Source: Phalacrocorax aristotelis (Eukaryota > Chordata > Aves > Suliformes > Phalacrocoracidae). From it: a stretch of DNA of 64,000 bases. The stretch is taken from the NCBI RefSeq assembly GCF_949628215.1, contig NC_134288.1, positions 2,666,001-2,730,000 on the forward strand, given 5' to 3'. Of this stretch, positions 1-10,341 are shown piece by piece. The first letter of the stretch is position 1, and each line of letters begins with the position of its first letter. The position numbers and the translations under genes are program-made. Below the pieces are notes generated by a model. That model made no database searches, was not told the origin of the DNA, and saw only the letters and a list, made by a program, of their open reading frames with translations.

Positions 1-2595
1 TGACGCATCATTGCCGACTCCAGGTAGAGCCGCTCTGCCCAATGCATTGTTCGGGTTTTTTGGTTTAGCTTGGTTGTTTTTCGTATTCAAGCACAAACGT
101 GGGTTTAGTTTGCCTCGAGGGGTGCCGTAAAAATTCCCCAATAGCAGGAAACAGAGCCCGGCCTACCCAGAGAACCTCTCGAGTCTTTGGTTTACCACTC
201 TGCCCATCTGCAGAGAGAAAGTAACCCCAGCTGCAGGGAGCCTACAGCGGGCACCTGGAGGGGCCCTCACAGCCCTGCGACACCGGCAACAAGGGACATG
301 TTGTGCAGGCGTTCTTTAGCTCTAACTTCTGGAAGGCCTTCCCACAGGAACTGCTATGTATCGGAGGCTGTGAGCAGTGGCTCGAGGTAAGGCGTGAGCT
401 CCCTCAGTCTCTCTCTCCACCCCAGCCTCTTTCCCGGGACAATGCCAGCCCTTCAGGATCACCAGCACTCGTCCCCACACCTCCACAGCCAGCCCCTCTC
501 TCCCCCAGGCTAAAGGCGTCCTTCTCTCCTGGCTGGCCAAACCAGAGGTCCCTCCTGTTCCCTGGCAAGACGGTCAGCACGCAGATGCAGAGAGGGAAAT
601 GCTCGCTGCAGGCAGCTAGGTATGCTCCCGAGCACCTTGGCTGCCCCTGGAGCAGCCAGCCCCTCGGGCCCTCTTCTCACTCATGTCAGCACCAGAAAAC
701 ACCAGCAGCCAAACCACCTTCCCTCTGCTACTCCAGCCCTGCCCGGTCACTCTGGATTCTGTTCTGAATTGCCTTCTTTCTGTTCGTGCCCTCTCCTCGA
801 CTGGAATGGCAAAACCCCGTGACATGGGGGTGAGAATATCTTTGTAAGCAAACTGGCTGGCAGGACGGAGACATGCAGCGCCGCGTGCCTCTGTCGCCTC
901 TGCACCCCGGCCCCTGCCGAGGCTTTCGGGAGAGACCGCCTTCCTCCTGCCCTCGCTGAGCTCCTGGGCTCAGAAGTGCCGTGAACTTCAGTGGGTCTCT
1001 TTGCAGGGACGTCACCACGCTCGTAACATCGCAGGCTGTCCCAGCTGATGTGTGGCCATGGGATCCTCTCCGTGAGCTTTACCGATACCCCAACACACCG
1101 CAGTGTGCTGGTTTTGGCTGACAAGGCGTTAATTCTCCTCCCCGTGGGGCGCCGGCTACCTTTCCAGCTTCCCGCGCTCTGCCACGTCGGCGGGAGGCTG
1201 GCAGGGGCAGAGGGGCAGGGCCACGGCGGGGGCGGCTGCCCGCCGCTGCCCAACGGCATGTTCATTCCGTAGCATGTGACACCATGGCCAGTATATTAAG
1301 GGGGGGGCAGTTTTCGGCTCAGAAGAGGCGCGCCGTGGGGCGAGCGGGCACCTGCGTCGCGTGGCGTATTTCCGCCCTTCATTCCCCTCCCCCGCCCCGC
1401 CCGGGTTTTGCGCCTCTCGTTGTTCTCATTTCCATTGCATTGTTGTTGTTTGGGTTTTTTTTCGAAATCTTAATCATTGAACTGTTCTTATCTGAACCCA
1501 CGAGCGTTACCCTTCTGATTCTCTCCCCGATCTGCCCGTGGGGGAGTGAGCGAGCGGCTGTGCGGGGCTGAGCTTCCGGCTAAACCACGACACACAGGTA
1601 AGGAGCGGTCTCTGTTTTTAAAGTGATGGAACCCCAGAGGTGTGACACAACTTCCAAGGGGGTCTTAGTTTAGCTAGTTCCTGTCACTTTTGTGACTCCC
1701 TGACTTGCACTGCACAGGGCGTTCTGCTCTGCCTTGCCTGGCTTCTTACAGGCAGAGCCCGGCGGATGCACGGTCTGGCGTCTGCTGCGGCTCTCGGGCG
1801 TCCCTGTGCTTTCCAGCTGCAGAGGAACTGCACACAGGGCCTCGCACGTCCCCTACCGGGACCACATACAGCTCCGGCAGCGCTTCCTGGGGGTGCAAAT
1901 GTCTGTGAACACGGCGCAAGGGGCGTCGCTGTTGTGGCTGAGGAGCCAACGCCGCAGGGAGAGGGGAGTCGGGGCACAGCCGATGCCGCTCCTGCGCTTG
2001 CAAAGCAGGAGAAGAGCGGCAGCTGGCGCATGTGCAAGAGGCTGCTTTGGAAGCAGAGGAGCATGGTTCCTGGGCCGTGCACTTTGCTGTTTCCCGCGAG
2101 ACCCACGGTAATCATCGGCACGTACCATTTATTACTCTCCCTGTTTCTTGCCTTTGTTTAACAAGAGAGCCTGGCAGGACCTCTCCCGTTTCAAAGCTGC
2201 CACGACGACCTGAGGAGGACAGGCAACGCACCACCGATCCCAAACGTGGGCACGCAGTCGTTAGGTTCGATGGTTGGGCTGCCGTTCAGCAGGACCTAGA
2301 CGGGCTGGAGGAAGGGGCCATCGGCGACCTCACCGCATCCATCCCCAAAGCGGTAGGAAGTGAGAGCCGAAGCGAGCAGCAGAGACGTGGGCGGGGGAGA
2401 CTGACTGGGAAGGGGGCAGAGAGGTGCCTGGGCTGAAGGGGAGCCTGAGGAAAGGGCAAGGGAGGGGTTTCCCTCGGCCTCTGTTTGCCTTCTGCGTTGT
2501 TTCTCAAGACGCGAATCGGGAATTGGATGTTGACTGCTGTGGGCCAACAATCCAATTCAGTGCAGTCGCCCGACTCGAGGCTGCTTTGCCCGTGA
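1..2595 (+). other. Candidate second gene, 3' part, unit 1 (exon-like chain)
   Basis: Unidentified. Segments bordered by splice-like signals: end of one at 23 (CCAG|GTAGAG), then 214-386, 509-619, 1007-1103, 1752-2107, 2166-2352, and a last one 2509-2595 ending in TGA. Read with the LTR left out, these join in phase into one open frame (split codons at 386/509, 619/1007 and 2107/2166). The 5' part lies outside the window. See 6729-10036 for the full form and the caveats. Confidence 0.3.
1104..1592 (+). mobile_element. Solo LTR, avian endogenous retrovirus fossil, unit 1
   Basis: Opens TGTGCTGGTTTTGGCTG and ends TAAACCACGACA, the ends of a very common avian ERV LTR (ERVL/ERVK-like; exact family not resolved). 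A TATA-like GTATATTAAG lies at 1291, and a T-rich R/U5 part carries the family's conserved AATCTTAATCATTGAACTG and GTGAGCGAGCGGCTGTG stretches. Flanks CGCAG (1099-1103) and CACAG (1593-1597) look like a 5-bp target duplication with one difference. There is no internal region: it is a solo LTR. It is in the same place in every unit, so it is older than the array. Confidence 0.85.
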
Positions 2596-2704
2596 CAGGG
2601 AAGAGGTCTAAAAAGGAAAAGGGGGAAAGCTGAGCTAAGAAGGAGCCTCTCTGCTGTGGCCGTTCCTTGCATCTCTTCCCGCTTGTCGAGGATGCCTGCT
2701 TTGC

Positions 2705-2815
2705 TTCACAGAATCGCAGAGGAGTTGAGGTGGGAAGGGCCCTGTGGAGATGACCTCTCAAAGCGCGCTCAGCAAGAGCGGGTGGCCCACAGGCCTGTCC
2801 CATGGTCCGGTGGGC
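2705..2815 (-). mobile_element. CR1 LINE 3'-end remnant, unit 1
   Basis: TCACAGAATCGCAGAG, then GTGGGAAGGGCCCTGTGGAGATGACCT, resembles the antisense 3' end of CR1 (the common avian form reads TCACAGAATCACAGAAT, then TTGGAAGGGACC). Weaker similarity continues through TCAAAGCGCGCTCAGCAAGAGC and the TTGCCCAGG-like part. Only about 110 bp remain. It ends some 85 bp before the TATA box of the FSIP2-like gene, so it forms part of the upstream promoter region. Confidence 0.6.
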
Positions 2816-2900
2816 GGCAGCCGGGCGGCGGCACGGCAATGCAGCGATGTGACAACGCTGCAACATGACAGCGCTGTGATGCGACAATGCCCCGTGGCTC

Positions 2901-3054
2901 TATATAGCCGCTCGCTGGGAGCCTCTGGAGCGAGCGGAGTCAGCGCAGGGTCGCAGCTCCACGAGAGCTCTTGGAAGGAGCCGCGGAGCGCCGTCTCACT
3001 GCTGGCATCCGAAAGGCAGACGCACTGCCGAGTGCACTGGGAGAGAGGAGAGAG
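2901..3054 (+). promoter_or_regulatory. TATA promoter and non-coding exon 1, unit 1
   Basis: TATATA at 2901-2906 is followed by a GC-rich leader. By normal spacing, transcription should start near 2931. The leader has no ATG and ends at a good donor, GAGAG|GTGAGC, at 3054/3055. The matching acceptor is TCTTCCTAG at 3199, so exon 1 is untranslated. Upstream, between the CR1 remnant and the TATA box (about 2838-2888), are three imperfect copies of a roughly 16-bp motif of the form TGYGACAAYGC. The start site is inferred from the TATA position only. Confidence 0.7.
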
Positions 3055-3249
3055 GTGAGCAGCGGGGCCGATGGAGAGGGCTCAGCCGGGGAGCCCCGGG
3101 TGTGGCAGGGTTGCTCTGGGGCCTTGGCACGTGCCCTTTCTTGCAAGTGCCATGCAGGAGGCTTCTTGAGCTGGCACCTGAGTGTCTCTGTCTTCCTAGC
3201 TCGGGCACAGGAGACGGCACCTGGGAGAAGGAGCTACTGGGCTGGGCTG

Positions 3250-6245
3250 ATGGATCCGAGGCTGCTGGACCTCCCCCTCGGGGTCAAAATCCCTGTGTTG
3301 CCCGGCTCCAAGCCTGTCTTCTGCAGGGCAAAGCTGGGGGAAAAGGTAAACGAAGCAGAAAGGGGTAGAAAAGCTCTCTTCTTTTACGGGGTCCCCGTCA
3401 TTCAGAGAAGGGGCGGCCTTGTGGCCACCTGCTCTACCGCGGGAGCTGCAGCCCTTCAGTCGCACAGGGCTGGGGAGGCGGGGGGAGCGCGTGGCTCCAT
3501 GGTGCCAAGAGGAAGGAGGACTTGCCCTATAGCAGTGCTCCAGGCTGGCCAGAGCTGGATGGAGAGGAGTCTTCCAGCTACCTTTAGCTTTGCACAAGCA
3601 CAGCTTGGCACCTCTGGGGAGCAGCGCAATCCTGTTTTGCAACAAGGGTGAATTGCCTGAGGAAAAGGCATGGCTGTAGGCAACATTGCAGCTCAGCTCC
3701 TTACAGGTGCAGCACGGGGTGCACCCCTCTCACCCCCGCAGTAAACAGCTCCTTGTCTGCCTCCAGCACCGGTAGAGATAGCCACCGGACGGGGGGGTGT
3801 AGGCAGAGGCCGCCTTCTCCGCTGGAGAGTCTCTGATGTAGCGAGAGCTCTCCTCTGGGTGGGAAGCAAGCCAGGGACTAGCCTGTACCTCGGAGCTTTG
3901 GAAGTGCCAGCCTGTGTGTGTGAGGAGCTCGGAAGCGCGTTCGTCTCCGCTGCTCTCTCCTGACCTGGAGTTCATCCTCTGGAACATCTCCCTTACAGCT
4001 TCAGCGGCCCTCATGCTATTTTGACCTGGGAGATCCCTACGGTCGCCGACTGCCCACAGAGTACAACAGCCTGCACGACCCCCATCTCCGGGCCTACCAC
4101 AAACGCCAAGACAACCTGCAGAGGCTGAAGAGAGGGGGTTTCGTCACCAGCGATGGCAAGGTAGGTTTGGACGTCGTCGGGCCGATAAAAACGGTTCCCT
4201 CCGAGCGGGCTTCCCCGAGCGCAGAGGGAGCGCGTGCAGAGGAGCAGCCCCCCTCCCGCTGGGTTTGGGCTGTTTCGGGGAAGGCAGCCTGCTGCCAGTA
4301 GCTGGCTTGACAGCGCTCGGGCGATTTCTGCCCTCGTCTCTCCGTAGGTGGTTTGCACTCTGAAGGAGTTCAACGAGTACAGGCAGTATCTGACCGGACT
4401 CAAGCTGGAGGCAGAGTACGTGTTCAGGCGAGAGGAGGTAGGCAAAGCGCAGTGTTGGCGGACGCCTGTCAGCGGCACGGTGCCGAGGGCTGGGGCTTGG
4501 CTCGCGGCATCTCGGGGGGGGCGCTCAGTGCAGAAGAGACGAGGGCTGTGCTCGTGGGCCAGGCGTGGTGCCGGGGAAAGGACTAGCCGGCTCGGAGCTG
4601 AGCCAGCGCAGGGTGCTGGGGTGGGCACGGGCAGGAAGGTCATGTGCGAGCCCGCGTTGTCCTGAGGGAACCCTTCTCTTGTGCCCTCGCCGCGTGGCTG
4701 AAGCAGAGCGCTGGCCTGGGCCCGCGTGAAGCCTCAGCACGCAGGGGCGGGAGCGCTTGTCTGGGCAACGGCGAGCCACAACGCGGTGTCACCTTGCAGG
4801 AAAGGCTTCGGCAACGCCTGGCCACGTTAAGGGATGCCCACAAACCGCTGGGGACAATGGACGCTTCGTGCCTGCTGGAGCAGCTGCGGCAGCCTCAAAG
4901 ACCATCTTGCCCACCTCCACCCGCGAGCAGAAAGATCTCCCTGAAATCGGGGCGCTGCAGGAGGCTGAAAGCAGCTTTGGATGAAGGCCAAACCTGCTCC
5001 CAACCTGAGCTGGGACAGGAAGGTGCTGAGCTGCCCAGGAGGGTCAGTAGCGGTGCTGACTCCGGCAAGCAGCCAGACCGCGCTGCAGACAGCGTGTCCA
5101 GAGCTGCGTCTCAACAACAAGCCGCAACAGAAGCCCAGAAGCTTGAAGAGGTGGCTGAGGCTGTGGTGTGGGAAGTGTTGCAGAGGGTGAAGGCTCCTCG
5201 GGCTCAGGCTGCCTGCGTTTTAAGGAGGGCTGCCCAGGGGATCAGGGGAAGCTTGTGTGGCAGCGCCGGAGGAGCAGAGCCTTTGGAGACTTCTCCTTCA
5301 CTTTGCCAGCAGGAAATCGGACGGGTGGCCAAAGAGCTCGTAGCAACCGTGCTGGAGAGCTTGGCAAAGGCTTTGACATCCAGCATGGCCACAGCGTGTG
5401 AGCCAGGGCCGGCAGGCAGGCGGAAGGAGCGACCTGTTGCCGGAGGAGCCACCCGAGCCGAGGAAGAGAAATCGGGGCAAGCTGAAACAGCAGCTTCCGA
5501 TGGAGCGTCTGCAGAGGCTTCCCTGGACAAACTCATCAGAGAAGTTGTTGACGGCATTTGCTGCACCTTGGAATCCTTTGCAACTTCTCAGGTTGAACGA
5601 GACCCTAGCTGCAAATATTCCAACAGCCTGGAGCTTCCCGGGAGAAATCTCTCCAAGAGACAGGCGCAGCCATCCCAGGCGCCTTTCTCAAGGCAGGCTG
5701 TGGAACAAGCACAGGGACTCCCCAGAGCATCTCAACAGCAGAGCCTGGAAGCAAGCAAGGGACCAAAGTCGCTTGCCTTGCAGCCACTGCCAAACAGAGT
5801 CGCTGCTGATGCCTCGCGACTCAGTGGCACGACTGCCGGGGAGAGCATCCAAAATGCCTCCTCCGGAGTTCAGCAGCACCACGCCGAACGGGCTGGGTAT
5901 GCCACAACCGTTGTCCCTGAGGTTCTTGCAACGGCGCCGAAGTTCGAGCGAGAACTGACGCCGAAGCCGACAGCCTTAGCCAACACTTTGGCTATAAGGA
6001 CCATGGCAAGCCGCATCATCGACTCTGTTTTAGAGCGGAGCTGTCAACCCGGGCCTGCCCTGAGTCCCAGACTGAATTTTGGAAGGTGCGTCGCAAAGCT
6101 GCCTGCACCATCAGATGGAAAGGAGAGCTATCCCGCTGAGGACGTCCTCCCCTCCGTGTGCCCACACTTCTCCGGACAGCCCGTCGTCCGGCGGGTGCGA
6201 AGCCCCCTGCCCGGGCAGGAGCACAGCGCAGAGCAGTGCGCGTAA
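3250..6245 (+). CDS. FSIP2-like: FSIP2-like short paralogue, unit 1 (597 aa, 4 coding exons)
   Basis: Likely a structural protein of the sperm-tail fibrous sheath, by family. Coding exons are 3250-3345 (exon 2, which starts at 3200), 3999-4160, 4348-4437 and 4800-6245. All introns are GT-AG and every junction is phase 0. Exons 2 to 4 (residues 1-116) carry the FSIP2 N-terminal signature, with LLDLPLGVKIPVLPGS, YNSLHDPHLRAYHKRQ and LKEFNEYRQYLTGLKLE. Exon 5 (residues 117-597) opens with a charged helix and is then low in order, rich in A, S, Q and R. Within it are four amphipathic helices at about 231-247, 289-308, 358-376 and 513-531, each fitting the RII-binding pattern of PKA anchoring proteins. 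The start is the first ATG of the spliced mRNA, with G at +4. Mammalian FSIP2 has nearly 7000 residues, so this form keeps only its start plus a small part of the repeated-helix region. The family call rests on remembered signatures, not a search. Confidence 0.85.
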
Positions 6246-6408
6246 AGCTTGTGCAAGGCGAGCCCCAGCAGCCCGTGTCAGAAAGGAGGGTGTTAGCTGG
6301 CAGGCTTGTGGACACTGTCCTGAGGAGGTGTGTGGCAGGAGAGGTGTAGAAGAGCCCCTGGGCAGCTCCACCAGGCAGCACACACAGACCTTACGCCCTT
6401 GTGCTCGC

Positions 6409-6414
6409 AATAAA
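6409..6414 (+). promoter_or_regulatory. Poly(A) signal AATAAA, unit 1
   Basis: AATAAA lies 164 bases after the stop codon. A GT-rich stretch (GTGCTTGCTTGTG) follows about 15 bases later, the normal arrangement for cleavage near 6428. It closes the FSIP2-like transcript within the unit. Confidence 0.85.
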
Positions 6415-6728
6415 GAGCTCACTCCCAAGTGCTTGCTTGTGCCTACCTACGTTCAAGCCAGCCCAGGCTGTGTCTGGGCATTTTCCCTGCGGCAATCTCC
6501 CTCGTCTTTTTCCCTCCTGCGGCCTCCGTCACGCTAAGACCCGATTTTAGAGGGAATCTTAACCACGGAGGCGAGAAGTAGCCAGCATTTTTGTCTTGTT
6601 TAGCAAGCTTTGCTGCCAGGCTAGCGGAGGGGACGGGTCCGGTTCTAGGAGGCCTGGCTTTCACCTTCTGTGAGGGACAATGTTGGCCTTCGCCTTGAGA
6701 TCCTTTTTCCGGGGCCCTTTCTCCTCAG

Positions 6729-9700
6729 GCCGAGCTCCCCCAGAAGCTCTGCACAGATAGGTGCTGTCACTGCGCCTGGGATGGGCGGTGGCCTCTCCAC
6801 CCGGGGCCCGCTCTGCCACGTGTTGTTTGGGTCTGGTCTGTCCTGAGCGGGGAGGCAGGTATGTTGTGGAGGCCCAGAATGGTGCAAGGGAGCAGGTTCC
6901 CATGAGCAGCCCGTGCCAGGGCTCAGCCAGAGGGGAGCGGCGGGAGCAACCCCCTCTCGAACGGGAGCTCACTACCCTGCTGTGCCGCACACGGGCTTGG
7001 CCTTGGACGGTCTCCCATGGAGCATCCCCTGGGGAAGGGAGGCCTTCGGTCCCACAAGGAGACAAGGCCGAGGGTTGACAGTTGACATTCAAACGCTAAC
7101 TGCTCGGCGGTGGAAATTTGTGACCGAGGAACGATCCGGCACGGAGGGCAAGGAGGCCCCACTGCGAGAAGGGGTTGACCTGGCTGGAAGCAGGGGTGCC
7201 AGAGACAGCAGGACTCCCTGCAAGGGAGTGCAGTTTCCCTGGGTGATTAGAAACAGCCTCGGCACTGCCTTGTAGCCATCCTGGAACGGAAGCTCTCAGG
7301 GGCCACCTCTGACTGGCCAGCAGAGCTGCTCTGGGAGATGGGCCCACGGCCCAGCTGAGGTGCCCCAGGCAAACCGCTCAAACTGCTCACGGGATGGGCG
7401 CTGGTGCAAGGGGAGGGAAGGAACCTGCTTGTGACGCATCATTGCCGACTCCAGGTAGAGCCGCTCTGCCCAATGCATTGTTCGGGTTTTTTGGTTTAGC
7501 TTGGTTGTTTTTCGTATTCAAGCACAAACGTGGGTTTAGTTTGCCTCGAGGGGTGCCGTAAAAATTCCCCAATAGCAGGAAACAGAGCCCGGCCTACCCA
7601 GAGAACCTCTCGAGTCTTTGGTTTACCACTCTGCCCATCTGCAGAGAGAAAGTAACCCCAGCTGCAGGGAGCCTACAGCGGGCACCTGGAGGGGCCCTCA
7701 CAGCCCTGCGACACCGGCAACAAGGGACATGTTGTGCAGGCGTTCTTTAGCTCTAACTTCTGGAAGGCCTTCCCACAGGAACTGCTATGTATCGGAGGCT
7801 GTGAGCAGTGGCTCGAGGTAAGGCGTGAGCTCCCTCAGTCTCTCTCTCCACCCCAGCCTCTTTCCCGGGACAATGCCAGCCCTTCAGGATCACCAGCACT
7901 CGTCCCCACACCTCCACAGCCAGCCCCTCTCTCCCCCAGGCTAAAGGCGTCCTTCTCTCCTGGCTGGCCAAACCAGAGGTCCCTCGTGTTCCCTGGCAAG
8001 ACGGTCAGCACGCAGACGCAGAGAGGGAAATGCTCGCTGCAGGCAGCTAGGTATGCTCCCGAGCACCTTGGCTGCCCCTGGAGCAGCCAGCCCCTCGGGC
8101 CCTCTTCTCACTCATGTCAGCAGCAGAAAACACCAGCAGCCAAACCACCTTCCCTCTGCTACTCCAGCCCTGCCCGGTCACTCTGGATTCTGTTCTGAAT
8201 TGCCTTCTTTCTGTTCGTGCCCTCTCCTCGACTGGAATGGCAAAACCCCGTGACACGGGGGTGAGAATATCTTTGTAAGCAAACTGGCTGGCAGGACGGA
8301 GACACGCAGCGCCGCGTGCCTCTGTCGCCTCTGCACCCCGGCCCCTGCCGAGGCTTTCGGCAGAGACCGCCTTCCTCCTGCCCTCGCTGAGCTCCTGGGC
8401 TCAGAAGTGCCGTGAACTTCAGTGGGTCTCTTTGCAGGGACGTCACCACGCTCGTAACATCGCAGGCTGTCCCAGCTGATGTGTGGCCATGGGATCCTCT
8501 CCGTGAGCTTTACCGATACCCCAACACACCGCAGTGTGCTGGTTTTGGCTGACAAGGCGTTAATTCTCCTCCCCGTGGGGCGCCGGCTACCTTTCCAGCT
8601 TCCCGCGCTCTGCCACGTCGGCGGGAGGCTGGCAGGGGCAGAGGGGCAGGGCCACGGCGGGGGCGGCTGCCCGCCGCTGCCCAATGGCATGTTCATTCCG
8701 TAGCATGTGACACCATGGCCAGTATATTAAGGGGGGGGCAGTTTTCGGCTCGGAAGAGGCGGGCCGTGGGGCGGGCGGGCGCCTGCGTCGCGTGGCGTGG
8801 CGTGGCGTATTTCCGCCCTTCATTCCCCTCCCCCGCCCCGCCCGGGTTTTGCGCCTCTCGTTGTTCTCATTTCCATTGCATTGTTGTTGTTTGGGTTTTT
8901 TTCCGAAATCTTAATCATTGAACTGTTCTTATCTGAACCCACGAGCGTTACCCTTCTGATTCTCTCCCCGATCTGCCCGTGGGGGAGTGAGCGAGCGGCT
9001 GTGCGGGGCTGAGCTTCCGGCTAAACCACGACACACAGGTAAGGAGCGGTCTCTGTTTTTAAAGTGATGGAACCCCAGAGGTCTGACACAACTTCCAAGG
9101 GGGTCTTAGTTTAGCTAGTTCCTGTCACTTTTGTGACTCCCTGACTTGCACTGCACAGGGCGTTCTGCTCTGCCTTGCCTGGCTTCTTACAGGCAGAGCC
9201 CGGCGGATGCACGGTCTGGCGTCTGCTGCGGCTCTCGGGCGTCCCTGTGCTTTCCAGCTGCAGAGGAACTGCACACAGGGCCTCGCACGTCCCCTACCGG
9301 GACCACATACAGCTCCGGCAGCGCTTCCTGGGGGTGCAAATGTCTGTGAACACGGCGCAAGGGGCGTCGCTGTTGTGGCTGAGGAGCCAACGCCGCAGGG
9401 AGAGGGGAGTCGGGGCACAGCCGATGCCGCTCCTGCGCTTGCAAAGCAGGAGAAGAGCGGCAGCTGGCGCATGTGCAAGAGGCTGCTTTGGAAGCAGAGG
9501 AGCATGGTTCCTGGGCCGTGCACTTTGCTGTTTCCCGCGAGACCCACGGTAATCATCGGCACGTACCATTTATTACTCTCCCTGTTTCTTGCCTTTGTTT
9601 AACAAGAGAGCCTGGCAGGACCTCTCCCGTTTCAAAGCTGCCACGACGACCTGAGGAGGACAGGCGACGCACCACCGATCCCAAACGTGGGCACGCAGTC

Positions 9701-10036
9701 GTTAGGTTCGATGGTTGGGCTGCCGTTCAGCAGGACCTAGACGGGCTGGAGGAAGGGGCCATCGGCGACCTCACCGCATCCATCCCCAAAGCGGTAGGAA
9801 GTGAGAGCCGAAGCGAGCAGCAGAGACGTGGGCGGGGGAGACTGACTGGGAAGGGGGCAGAGAGGTGCCTGGGCTGAAGGGGAGCCTGAGGAAAGGGCAA
9901 GGGAGGGGTTTCCCTCGGCCTCTGTTTGCCTTCTGCGTTGTTTCTCAAGACGCGAATCGGGAATTGGATGTTGACTGCTGTGGGCCAACAATCCAATTCA
10001 GTGCAGTCGCCCGACTCGAGGCTGCTTTGCCCGTGA
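6729..10036 (+). other. Candidate second gene between FSIP2-like copies (spliced frame, split by the LTR)
   Basis: Not a family I recognise. Exon-like segments with GT-AG borders: 6729-6858, 7369-7454, 7645-7817, 7940-8050, 8438-8534 (the LTR follows at once), 9193-9548, 9607-9793 and 9950-10036 (ends TGA). With the LTR left out, all join in compatible phase into 409 codons including the stop. Readable parts are GKPLKLLTGWALVQ (second segment), VWPWDPLRELYRYP (fifth) and YRDHIQLRQRFL (sixth). Caveats: the DNA is GC-rich, so stops are rare and other frames are open too. In segments three and four another phase-compatible frame (FFSSNFWKAFPQELL, then GVLLSWLAKPEV) reads more like protein but ends in TAG at the donor. 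There is no clear promoter, start or poly(A) signal. It could be a decayed host gene carried along by the array. Confidence 0.33.
8535..9033 (+). mobile_element. Solo LTR, avian ERV fossil, unit 2
   Basis: Same insertion as in unit 1, 10 bp longer through a GCGTG repeat expansion. Flanked by the same CGCAG/CACAG pair. Confidence 0.85.
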
Positions 10037-10145
10037 CAGGGAAGAGGTCTAAAAAGGAAAAGGGGGAAAGCTGAGCTAAGAAGGAGCCTCTCTGCTGTGG
10101 CCGTTCCTTGCATCTCTTCCCGCTTGTCGAGGATGCCTGCTTTGC

Positions 10146-10256
10146 TTCACAGAATCGCAGAGGAGTTGAGGTGGGAAGGGCCCTGTGGAGATGACCTCTC
10201 AAAGCGCGCTCAGCAAGAGCGGGTGGCCCACAGGCCTGTCCCATGGTCCGGTGGGC
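10146..10256 (-). mobile_element. CR1 remnant, unit 2
   Basis: Counterpart of 2705-2815, with no difference noted by eye. Confidence 0.6.
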
Positions 10257-10341
10257 GGCAGCCGGGCGGCGGCACGGCAATGCAGCGATGTGACAACGCT
10301 GCAACATGACAGCGCTGTGATGCGACAATGCCCCGTGGCTC

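Larger units (their letters stand above)
1..7431 (+). repeat. Array unit 1 (7431 bp)
   Basis: Reference unit for this annotation. It shares with units 2 and 3 the exon 5 protein sequence. Bases 1-213 and 6430-7431 form the spacer between FSIP2-like genes. Apart from the exon-like segments listed separately, I see nothing functional in the spacer beyond T-rich stretches near 50-85. Confidence 0.97.

Noticed and set aside
747-1265. 172-codon frame on the minus strand, kept in all units
   Set aside because: Runs across the LTR edge and the exon-like segment, has no family resemblance, and such open frames are expected in GC-rich DNA. Conservation among units only reflects their recent origin.
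3196-3645. 149-codon minus-strand frame opposite exon 2 and intron 2
   Set aside because: Crosses a clear exon border of the FSIP2-like gene and reads as low-complexity shadow.
5398-5958. 186-codon + strand frame inside exon 5
   Set aside because: A shifted-frame shadow of the FSIP2-like coding exon, rich in R, P and S, with no start context or splice support.
4644-6245. Apparent 533-codon single-exon reading frame ending with exon 5
   Set aside because: Its first 52 codons lie in intron 4 and begin without ATG. Unit 2 has a 5-bp loss in that stretch which breaks the long frame but leaves exon 5 whole, and a good acceptor (TTGCAG) sits at the exon 5 start.
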